A stretch of 64,000 bases of DNA from Parus major (Eukaryota > Chordata > Aves > Passeriformes > Paridae), in assembly GCF_001522545.3 (NCBI RefSeq), contig NC_031799.1, positions 46,141,710 through 46,205,709 of the forward strand, given 5' to 3'. The notes beneath the pieces are model-generated. The model searched no databases. It saw nothing but the letters and a program-made list of their open reading frames with translations, and had not been told where the DNA came from. This document shows positions 13,077-25,000 of the stretch, one piece after another; position 1 is the first letter of the stretch; the number at the start of each line of letters is the position of its first letter. A program made the position numbers and the translations under genes.

Positions 13077-16000
13077 GTAAGCGCCCTTCCGCCCAGCCGC
13101 GCCTCAGCAGGGAGAAGGTGGCGTCCCTCGCCGCCCGCAAACCCTCCCTGCCGCCGCCTCGGGGCGGCTGCAGGAGCGAGATGGCGCGGCTGGCGCCGCT
13201 GCCCTCTCGGCGCTGCGTAGCGCAGCCGACAGCGCTATCTTCTTTCCTTCCTTCCTTCCTTCCTCGCTCCCTCCCTCCTGCCCGCTGCGTCCTTCCCTGC
13301 TTCCTGCCGCCTTCCCACTCTCCTCCTGCGCCGCCTGTCGGGAGCGCGGCGGTGCCGCTGTGGGGGGCGGCGCCCGCCCGAGCGCTCCCTCGCCCAGGCC
13401 CGTGCAGGGACGCCCGCGGCCGTCCCGGAAGAGACGATTTTTAAATTTTTTTTTAATTAATTTTTTTTTAATTTATTCGGAGAAATCTCCTTTTCCGGGT
13501 ATCTGACTTGCATGCGGTGTCTTGGGTTTGTCAGTGAGAGGGGTCGTGGCGGGTCTGTAGCTGTGGGCTCTGTTTTTAAACGTGCGCGGAACTCTTAAGT
13601 TCTGAGCCAAGTGGGCAGTGCAAAGCTTTCTCCCGTAAGACTTGTCTCCTGTGTGTTTGAAGAGCTGCTCAGAGCGGTGATGGCACCAGGGGCGAGCAGG
13701 CCGGTGGTCAGGCTGAAATTCGAGTTTTCACAATTGTGAGAAACGAAGCCCACGCCTGTAAAATTTTAAGAGTTTAATAAATAAAAATAGGGGACAAAAC
13801 ATAAAGCAAAAGTTACAGGCTTGGGTGCATGGCAAGGTCAGAGCCACATGAACTTTTTCAGCAAGAAGTTTTTCTATACTTTTTTCAGTGGTTTTACTTC
13901 CTCAAATTTTCTTGGCACCTTCCCAAGATCATTGAGCACAATCTTGCTTCACATTAGCACTTCATTGCACAATTCGTGTCAGTCATGTAGGCAGTTTAGG
14001 GTGGTCTTCTGATACTCTTCTGATGCCACTTTAGGCTTGGTGCTTTTCCTTTACATCTTGCTTCCCCTTTTTACATTGCCCACAAACAATTACGAAGGTA
14101 ACTATACTTAAAAGCAGTTTAAAGGGTACAAGAAACAATTACAATTCATAATAAAAGCAGACAAATTGTAGCAAAAGCTAACTACTACACAGCTGTTTAT
14201 AACACAATGCATTATTTTTCTGCAGTGAAGCAGAAAAATCCCAGTCGTCATGGTGTCTGGAAAACACTGTCTTCAGTGTGCAGATTTATTTTCTTAACTG
14301 TAAATTATATGCAGCTCAATATTTATCTCCTTTTAAGCAAAATTATTTGTAATGCCATCCTCACCCCTTTCTCAGTATCCCCAAAACAGAAGAAGGGTTT
14401 ATTGGTGGTTAGTGGTCAAAAAGACCTGTAGGTGATAATCATGTGTACTGGTGTTTAAGACCCACAGATGAACAAGTGTAGGCTGTTACTCCATTGATAA
14501 CTCTATGCCTTTTGCTTAAACCTACTTGATGAAGTTCACCAAACACCAGGTGAAGAAAGGCATACACTTCAGTGTGATTGTTACTTGGACTTCCACAGAG
14601 AAATTATTTTGATTTTTTGCAGTTACGGGTGTGATAACTTTTTTTAGGTTTCACTTCTGTTGCTCTTCATCCCAATGTTTGAGATTCACTCTACTGTAAT
14701 GCCATTTTACTTGAGATTTAATTCCAGATAACCTTTAATACAGGCTCCATTAATTTTTACAAGTTACATCCTTTGTGTCCCTTTGTAGGATGCAAAGTCT
14801 GAAGTGGAGAATACAGTTTTACATCTTTCCATTCTTGAGGTCATTCTTAGGTGTGAGGTCAGTCCTCTGGCTTTTGAGGAAAGGTGAAACTGTTCTTCCT
14901 TGGTCACATCCTTGGTCACATCCTTGGTCACATCCTGTCTTCCCATACATTCAGTGCCTGGGCTGGTAGGTGGAAATAGAACTCAGCTCCCCTGATGGGG
15001 GTGTTGTGCTTTAGACGTGGTGTTCTCCAGTTCTGTGTTCCCACTGAAACCACTCCAAACCACACATCTCCCCACCCCCTGCAGCAGAATGAGAGGAGAG
15101 TTGGAGTCACAAAAGGTGAAGATCGTGGGTTGAGATAAGAACAATTTATTGGAAACAACAATGAGATAAGAAAACAAATAGTAACAGCTACTATATGATT
15201 GAGAGAGGTGAGCAGCTAATGTGCAACTGCTCGCCACTACGTGGAGCCCAGAAATGCACACCTGTCATGCTACCTTGACCCCGAGCCCCTTCCCCTGTTT
15301 CTGGAAAATGATACAAAGTCATATAGAATAACCTCTAGGTCCTAGTCTCCCAGGCTACTGCAGAAATTAATCCTGTCCTGGCCAGAACCAGGATGTAGGC
15401 TATCTCTCCCATTAAGCCTAGAGCATCTGCATTCATTTTGATAATTCACTAGAAGATTTGGAAAGCAGAATTTAATATACAATCAGATTTTTGTGCCTAG
15501 TTCCCAGATGGGAAGATCGTGTAAACTGGAGGAAAAATAATTGTCAGGTAAAATTAATTTTAGGGTTAGAGCTGCCAGCTCCAAGTTGACCTTACATGAC
15601 TGAAGAAGCAGCTACTTCAAAAATCTCTGCTGGCTGAACTTTCCTTCCACTGAAGTAGCTCTCTGGTGAATTATAAGTGAGCCCAACATTTCTCTAGCCA
15701 GTGTTGTCTCAGGTGGCCTGAGTGTTGTCCAGACTGCCACTGAGGTAACTTTGCAGTGGGTAAGAAGGCTCTTTATTGGGTAAATCAACGTAGTCTAGGT
15801 CTTCTGTGCTCTTGGTTCTGCACCTTGGGAGCTGTGAGTATTTTTCAAGCTCATTGCAGTCTGCCATTTCTGACAGCATGACTACTGGTGTAAAAGCCTA
15901 TGCAGGCACTGAACAGTGCAGCCAAAGCACATATTGATGCTGCTGCAGCAGCAGGGTTATGGAGCCTGAGAAAAATTTGAGAGCAACCATACCAGGCCTA

Positions 16001-19000
16001 TGCTACCACAGGCCTGGTGTGCTGCTTTCTGTACAGGAATAGACTGTTACTGTGGTGGATCTGTGTGTTTATAATAACTGGAACTGCAGTTCCAGAATAA
16101 CTTCTATGTCACGCATCTGTAGCTACTCTCTCCAGCATTGCACACTTTTCCTCAGTCCCAACAACTTTCAGTTTGCTGGATGTAGAAGTTCAATTCCCTT
16201 TTGAATCCCAAGTCACAGGACACTAGTAAAACAAGTGCTGTACCCAGCTGAAACTAGCACAGTTGCTGAAGGAACCTTTTTTTTTCCCTAGATTGAAAAA
16301 AATTAATAAAGGAAGCATTTTGGTCCCGTCTTCTGTTAACGTAGCAATCATCAGTGTTTACTGAATGTATGTATGAACAGTGTTAAAGATAGTCTTTTGC
16401 TGATTTTGAGTTTTGTGATTGTTCCTGTTGCATACCTTCCACGGTTCTTAAGGCAATTTGTTCTTCATCCTAAAGAGTATGTAGTTTTCAGTATCTTCAT
16501 GAGTAGTCCAAGTCAGAACCTTTGTGATAGCTAAGCGACACGAGTAACCTGAGAACAGATCATCAATACTACTGCAGATAATGGTCTATGTCTTCCCTAA
16601 AGCCTGCGTGTGTATTCAAGGTCGGAGCTTGTGGGTTAGTACTGCTGTTGTCCTTTGCACTTATTGTCGTGCTCCACATGGGGGTAGCAAAAGGAAGTAG
16701 GAGATGGGTTAAAACTGTCATCGTATCAGCATTTACACTGGCTGCGGGAAGCTTTGTTAGAGAAGTGTTTATATCTAATGAGGAACACAGAGCCTCATCT
16801 TGTTGAAAAGAAGTGCCTAATGAGCCAGCTAATACAGTGGTTGAACAGATGGGGTCTCTACGAATGTGAGAGTAAGAAAAAGCTAGAGTAACAGGCAGCT
16901 CTGTGTGTGCTGTGAAAGAAGGGTGTTGTATGTTGAAGTCTGAAGGTTTTACGTGGTAAATTTTCAGATTTTGTGGTAATAAGTTATGTCAGAATGGTTC
17001 AGATTTTGTTCTTCCCCGATAAGCAAACCAGTCATGATATATATTCAACTTGAAAGTGGTAACAAACTTTGCAACAAGTGGTCACATTGAGGAAAAAAAG
17101 AAGCATTCATTTTCTCTGTGTGTGATAAATGGTGACATCGCTTTTTAATACCTTAACTAAGTTTTCAGTTGTGAAAACCTGACGGTAACAATTCTCTCTG
17201 AAGAGTTACAAGTGTTCTGAACTCAAGAAAAAACTTAACTTGATTGAATATCTAACTATCCCTAGAGAGAAAAAAAACAAGTTGCTTTTCAGTGGTGAAC
17301 TAGAAACAAGAAAAATCAGATGCATTTTTCTTAGCTGGAATATGCAATCACAGACAAATCAAAACATGACAGGGATTTTAATTGGGAAATCTCTTGGATT
17401 TTGTCAAGTCAGCACAAAAGACTAATTTTTTCCCAAAAGTTTTTTTTTTCTTTTAGAGGTACAATACCATATAGAAATGCCTGTGTCCTGGTTACAGCTA
17501 TAGTAAACTTAATTTCCCCTCAGTAGCTGTTCCAGTGCTGTGTTTTGGATTCAGAATGAGAATGGTGTTGATAACACACTGATGCTTTGGGTTTTGTTGA
17601 ATCTGCTAATCCTAAACCAAGGACTTCCATTTTTCCCTGCCACATGCTCTGCCAGGGAGGGAGTGGAGAGGGTGTGCAAACAAAACCAGGAGGGAGCATA
17701 GCTGGGACAGCTGACCTAAACAGATTGGAGGGCTATTCCACACCATGGGACATCATTCCCACTATAAACTGAGGGAGTTACCCACAAGGCCAGTCTAGGT
17801 TTGAGAATTGGGGTCTGGCATCAGTCAGAGGGGGAAGAGCAATTGTCTTGTGCATTGCTAGTTCCTCCCTTTTTTATCGTTTTTACTATCATGTACCCTT
17901 TTTACAACATTTTACTTTATTTTCAGTTTTTAAACTTTTCTTATATCAACATACGAGTTTTACTTTGAGCCACTCCCCATTCCACTGGAGTGCAGGAAGA
18001 AAGAAGGGGGGGTATTAATAAGTGGCTATGTGGTGCTTAACTTCCAGGTGGGCTTAAAACCATGACAGCCTGATATTCAGTATGGTGGTTATAGGTAAGA
18101 CTTTTTATCCATATAAACAAGAAGCCTTGTTTTAATGGGCTTTCTACTTGTATTTCTCACAAATTTCAGGCATTCCCAAATAGCAGTCTTAATTTTTATA
18201 TTGGAAATAAATGTTTAATGGCACATCTTTGTGCATTTTTTTGTAGCTTTTTTTTTTTTTTTTTTTGTGTATCTTAAAGAGGAGAATCATGGGGTAAGTA
18301 ATTGGTAAGCTAAATACAGTTGTTTAAAATCAGGTATTTGAAATTTGCCTTCTGGAAAAGTGTGATGGGCATGTTATAGTTTGTTGATCTGCAGTCTAGC
18401 CTCATCTTGAGAAGATACCTTTTGTAGCTGCGTGGTTAGTTTTTCAGACACACAGTTAAATGTGAATTGCAAGAAGACTAATATATACTTTCTGTGTTAG
18501 ATTGGAATTATTGGTGGAACTGGCCTGGATGATCCAGATATCTTAGAAGGAAGAACAGAAAAATATGTTGACACTCCTTATGGCAAGGTCTGTATAACCT
18601 TTTTATTTATTACTGAAACTTCTTGCCAATTTTCAAGATGTTTGTATGCTGTAAGAATTTTCAGACTGGTAAATGAATGTATAAAGGAGGTGCTGGCACA
18701 ACTGATTTTAGTTGCTATGTATTGTGGGATTCTTGGTTTGTAAAAAAAGTAAGAATTATTGCAAAGATTATGCGCAAAGGAGACCATACCTATTCTTATT
18801 TGTAGATTGGATGACTTTAGAAACTCACTGCTGAATTTACAGTCAGGGGATAAATTTCAAATTTGTACTGGTGTGTGACCTGTTATCTGTCAGATCGGTC
18901 CAGGAATCTTTCTGAATTGCAGAAAACTGTCATGTGAGGTAAATGAGACACCATTTTCCCTGTGGCTAATGGATTATGTTTTGTGTCCCAATGTAAGATC

Positions 19001-22000
19001 ATGCTTATAGCCACGTAATTTGAAAATTATTTAAAAAAGAAGCTCTGAAACTGTTTTTGTGACACTGTTACACCTGAACAATTCTTCTTTACATTGCATC
19101 TGTCCTTTTCCTCAGCAGAAGGGTGTGGTGGCTAGGGCTGTTTCTCCATACATAGCACTGGGTGCGTTTTGAAGGATAATTCCTGGCACAAAGCATTTAT
19201 AGTACAAATAGGCAAGACAAAGGACAAGGGAGTTTATAGGCAGGAAATCAAGGGGTAGAGATGTTCTAGTTGTCACATGAAACTCATAGAAGAATTGGAT
19301 CTTTGGTAATCGTGTTGTAGGACATGGGAGTCTGGGCGTTTTATAAATGTCCTTAGAATTATATTTTATGCAGGCTACCAGTGTAGCTGGTATACATTTA
19401 AGAAAAATCAGGTAGCAAGTGCTACTTTGTGACTGGAAACTTGCCTGAAAACTCAGTGATGTGGTGTCTGACTGAAAACCGAATACATGCCTTCACTTAA
19501 AAATGGTTTAAAAAGGAGAGTAAAGAGCAAGAGGAGTTTGTATCCATACCATTCAGGAAGGGGAAGAAGGCAAATATTAAAGGAAGTGAAAACATAATCA
19601 GAAGAATGCATTTGACTATTCTATTGTTTTTCAAAATTAGTTAACAAATTGTAATAGAATGGAGGGAACTTACCTCCTTTGTTTTCTGTACTCTGGTTTC
19701 CAAAGTAGCCAGTTTTGGTCTGAAGGAGAATCCACTGGCTAAACCAAGCCAGTTACCATTGCATTCCCACTTTCTTGAGATGTTCAGCACAGCATGAGTG
19801 TGTTTGGGGACTGCTGACAAAGCAAAATTAATACTATGCTTGTAGCAGCTATTAACTGAAGCTTTCCTATCTAGGATGGATGGAGCACTTCTCCTTCACA
19901 GGCTTGTGTTCAGATAGAGTTCAGGGCACGGTGCCAGCAGAGCATTTGAAAGTCTGTTCTGTCACAGCACTAAGATGCCAAAGGATTTGGGGGATGCATA
20001 TTCTGCAGGGTAGTAGGTGGCCTACAGTAGGGTTCAGTATTCCTGAGAAGAGTAGGAGTACTTTCAGTATAGCTTCTGCACAAAGGAGTGAAAAAATCTT
20101 CATTAGCTATGCACCTTTGGTCAGTGTGGAAGGCTTTTTTCAACTAATAAGAAGCTTATCTAGTGTAGCGTTCTGGGGCTGTAGGATCACGTCCAGGCAG
20201 GCTACAGCTGCCAGCGACCCGCATGGGACTCCCAAGGAGACGGGCTTCTGCTCAGGAGATCATTTATTCAACACAGGAACAGATCCAGAGACAGACAGCC
20301 CCAAACAGAGGCGGTGATGTGGCACAGAACCAGGGTGGAGTTTAAGGTCGGGAACTAATAGGAACACAGCAAGGGAGAAACCCCAGGGGCTCAAACCCAA
20401 TCAGAACTCCCTGGGCTGCCGCCCCATGAGGGGTTTGGGGTGGAGCAAATCTTCCTGGGCTCACAGGGCCCTGAGGCAGAGGAATGGAATCCATCTCTTC
20501 CTGGGCTTTAAAGCCACACCTCTCACTTTAACAGTGCTTATCTGAAACTAAATCTTGGCCTCCCTGGGCGGAGGGCACCTCACAATCTATTATCTTCTTT
20601 TTTTCTGTGTTCATCACCGAAAGTATAAATAAATAGCAGAAAATTAATATTGGTTCCTGTTGCGGTTTGTGAGAGACCTTGATCAATGGACTGCTGCCTA
20701 ACCCTGTATGTTATGCATTTAGCATAGGCTGAACTTAAAAAAGAGCACATGAATATTTTTTTCTTTGTGTGAGGGGGACAAGAATACAACTGAGATACCG
20801 TGGTATGAATCCAAGCATGAATTCGAGATAATGTCCTGAGTTTAACTGGGACTATTAAGCTGACCTTAACGTAGTCAGGCTTGTTTCCTTTTACTTATAA
20901 TGGCCCGTCTCTTCTCTCTCCCTGTAGATACGAACTTCTGATAATCAGGCTGTTGACCTAATCGGTGTCTTATGTAGATCTCCTCCTGTATAGAATCACA
21001 TTGACTTCAGGGACTGAATGCAATTTCAGTTCAGCAGCTGAGGGATCACCCTTAGTGTAAGAGGTGCAGAGCTTAGTCCACAAGTTACAGTTGCACCAAG
21101 TGCAATGGATTTTGACTGAAGCAGAAGCAAGCCTCAAATTCAACTTGTATTATTAGGTGGATCAATATTCACTTTGCTGCTGAGACTCTTTAGTATTCAG
21201 GAAGGAGGTATTACCCAACCTACCTTTCATTTTAGAACTGCATAGCTGAATGCAAGAGGGCAATTTTATTTTTGTTTAAGTGTGCCTGGAAAAAATTAGA
21301 AGTTTATGGTTTGTTACTATTTTCCCTAAAGGTATATTTTGTTCTTGGTTGTTACTGGAATAAAACCAAATTGGGACTTTTCTGCCATAAAAATACTTTT
21401 TATCTTTAGATAAAAGAGCTGTGAAATCAGTAAAGAGATAAACTGCTTGAAATTTTAAGAGGTAGGGGACTTAATTTAAATAAACTTTAAAAATTTGTGA
21501 TATTTTATTTCCTGAGAGAAACTCAGATGAAACATCAATCTATTTAGTTCAGGCAAAACTAGGAAGAATGAAAATTAATGAATGTCAGAAGGAAATTGCA
21601 AGGCATAGTTACTAGAATGCATGTTCATTTCCTTCTGTGATGTAAAAATGCAAAGCATACAGTTCCACTTTACTTAAATCCTGGGGTTTAATTCTTAACT
21701 TTCTAGGCAAGGAAACTTGTGCCAAAAGATTTTTAACTGAAAATCTTTCTGGAGTAGATTTTCCTTGGCACCTTTGACATTTGACAGCAGCAAAATAGAT
21801 TTTTCTTTAATGAAAAATGCTGATTTATTTTAAAGGATTAATAATAGCTTACATTTTCTTCCTACAGAATCCTTGAATTGTCTTCTGCTTTGGCCTTCTT
21901 GAATCCTAAGAATCATTTAACTACAAAATTTAGCATTAGGGAATGTGGGAAATATGGAAAAGTTTAAGGGAAACTATTTTGACAATTTTTTGCTGTTCTG

Positions 22001-25000
22001 TGTGTTGATATTGGTCCTCCTGTGATCTATCAAGTTACATTAGTAATAGTGAAATGCAGAATAGTTTTTTTAAAAACTAAGTAAGCCTACAGCTCCTAAT
22101 ATTCCAGCCATCTTTTCTCCTTTATCTTCTTCCACCATTTGTAGTACATCAAAAATTTGGTATTCTCTGGAAAATATCCCAAAACCTTTTGAGATTCTAT
22201 CTTCAGATATGGAAAATATTAGTCTCCTACAGGATAATAGATCCAAGCAATTTTATCTTCATCACTGAATTTTGAAGCTCCTAAAAAGCTTTGTTCAGAA
22301 TATATTTTCAGTTAGATTCCCTTCCTTTCTGTGTGACAGATCTTGGTTCTGAATCGCCATCCTTGATGGGCAAGAGATCTTCCCATTCTAGAAAATTATT
22401 CTAGGGGTCCGTGACTTTTTTTGGTTATAAATATATCTGGCAAAAAAAGCAGGAGGTAGATCCACCTTTTAACTGAGCATTTTTTTCTTGCTTCAGGAAA
22501 ACCTGACCATGTGACATAATACTTAAGCTCCTCTTCTGCCTCCCCAAAACAATGTACATTGTTTGGTTCTTAAAATAGCTCACGCGTAGAATGGAAGCTT
22601 GCAGAACCTCTGAAATACTTTTTCATCACAAGTGTTCCGTGTTCATTCTGCTTTCTCTTCCAACTAGCCTCTAAGATGAGACCAAGGGAAAAATGAATTC
22701 TGTAGACATCACATGAACATACATTTATATTATGGAAAAAGGGGATTTATTCTGATTGTTTGTCATTGTAATAATTTGGGGCTAATTACTCAGGGTTCTA
22801 TTCTTTCTTTTCTGTTTTGCAACAGTGAGTAATATATATCTGACTTATATTTTGTGAAAAGAGGATAGTAGTAAAATAGATTTAAGAATTTTTAATGTTT
22901 GAGGGCTTTTTATTGGACCTTTTATTAAATCTCCCTTTAAAAATACAGCATTAGAGCTTTGATTTCAAATAGTTCCGTTGAAAGTTTTTATTGTTTTATT
23001 ATCATGCCTGGCTATTATTGAGATAATAGTAGAGAGGCACAGCACTTGGAAAGAACTTGTGGGAGAAAGCAGGCAGAATGAAAGTATACACTAGCTATGT
23101 TACATGGTTAATACATAGTTAGAAATGTCTGTTTCTATAACTTTATGCACATATCAATAGTTGGTCCATTCTTATTAAATCTCTTTATCAGCAACCTGGA
23201 TGAAAGGATAGAATGAACCCTAAGCCAGTTTGCAGATGACACACCTGAAGGCTTTGCTGCCACTCAGAGGGACCTTAGTCTGGAGAGCTGGGCGTAGAGA
23301 AACCTGATGGAGTTTAACGATGGCAAGTTTAGAGTCCTGCACCTGGGGTGGGAATAACCCCAAGTACCAGCCCAGGCTGGGGTGACCTGCTGGAAAGCAG
23401 CTCTGCAGAGAGGAACCTGGGGTGGTAGATGACAGGTTCACCCTTGCAGTCAGGAGGTCCAGTGCTGTCCCAGGGTTCCTATAGTGTGGCCAGCAGGTCA
23501 AGGACTGTGATTTCTCCTCTACCTGGCCCTGGTGAGCCACATCTGGAGTGCTGTGTTGAATTCTGAACTCCTCAGTACAAGAAAGACAAGGAGCTACTGG
23601 AAAGGGTCTGGCAGAGCCATAGAGGTGATTTAGGGTCTGGAACGTCTATCTTGTGGAGAGAGTATGGCAGCTGAGCCTTCTTTGTCCAGAAAAGAGAAGA
23701 CTGAGAGGAGATCTTGTCAATATGTATAAAAATATTTCAAAGGTGGGTGCCCAGTCGATGAAACCAGACTCTTTTCAGTGATGCTCAAAAACAGGATAAG
23801 CAGTAATGGCCATAAACTAAAACACAATATGAGGAAGAATTTCTTTATTTACATTGAGGGTGGCAAAGCACTGGAACAGGCTGCCCAATGAGATCATGGA
23901 GCCTCTTTTGCTAGAGACAGTCAAACCCCACCTGGATGTTCCTGTGTAACCTGTTCTATGCAAGCCTGCCTTGGGAGGAAGGCTGGACTAGCACATCTCC
24001 GCAGGTCTTTCCAATCCTAACAATTCTGTGATTGTATGATCTTTATTTAATGTCTTTTAATGAAATGTGATGCAGTTTCTCCAATTCTTTTCTTAAACTG
24101 TCCATTCACCACTTAGCAGTGCTCTCTTTGTTCCAAGTATTTATTTTTCTCTTCCATTTTTCTAGAAATCATGTGCTAAAAAGATATTCAGTATATCACC
24201 TGGTAAATATACAGAATGCATTTAATGAAAATTAGTGCAAAGGGATCAGGTGTCTCGCCCCCTGGTGGTGCTCTGGTATGAGCAGATAGGGAAGGAAACT
24301 CTGGCTGCGGCAACTAGATTTTGAAGCCTGTGAATTTCGAAGGTGTTTTGTTCTTTCTGCATCGTGTGCCAGAATGTGGTGGAGTTCTGTGGTGGGAGTG
24401 AATATAAAACTACCCCAAGGCTTTTGAAAATGGATATAAACTTAAAACTACCTTTTGCAATTAACTTGAATCTGTTACTTACAAAGCAAAGAGCCCTGTC
24501 TTCAACTTACTGACCTTTTTGATGGGAGGCAAGAGCTTTTGCTAGAAATCCTCTTTAAATTTTAAGAGTATTTTTGTAGTCTTTTGGGGACTTAAGTGCC
24601 CAGTTTTAATAAGTGCTTATTACTTAACACAGCAAATATGTGTAAACAAAACAAAATTCCAGATGCTAACTTTTGTGAATGTTCTTTGTTGTGGAATGTT
24701 GGAATTGCAAGTTGCCTTGGCCACTAGACAGCAAGGCCCTGTGTGAAATTTCACTCTTAAAGCCATGTTTGTTTGAGAAGAGTATACATAAGGTAAAGAT
24801 TAAACACTTAAATATCAGTGGTTTAATATTAAATGGAGACTTGAAAAAAAATAATAATAACTACAGTTCTAAACATAAATTTTCTGGAATGTTCCCTTTT
24901 TTAAAAAAGAAGTAGTAAATGTCTGCCAAAATTTAAATATAGGTGATTGAGTAAGTTATGGTGCTTTGGAGAGCTTTCACATGAATAATTACCAAAAAGA

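Larger units (their letters stand above)
12750..13440 (+). promoter_or_regulatory. MTAP: CpG-island promoter and 5' UTR of MTAP
   Basis: A sharp rise in G+C and CpG against AT-rich flanks. It contains GC boxes (CCGCCC near 13019-13035) just before the start codon and no convincing TATA box. This is typical of a broad housekeeping promoter. Long reading frames on both strands here are side effects of high GC. The transcription start cannot be placed from sequence alone. Confidence 0.8.
13077..18500 (+). other. MTAP: MTAP intron 1
   Basis: 5.4 kb, gtaagc to ttag. It holds three LTR-like elements (from 13735, around 15050-15393, and 17484-18067), a 12-bp tandem repeat and a T run at about 18247-18266. 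Confidence 0.9.

Noticed and set aside
12757..13140. Antisense frame over the MTAP CpG island
   Set aside because: Pro/Arg/Gly-rich composition as expected for a CpG island; no motif and no splice support.
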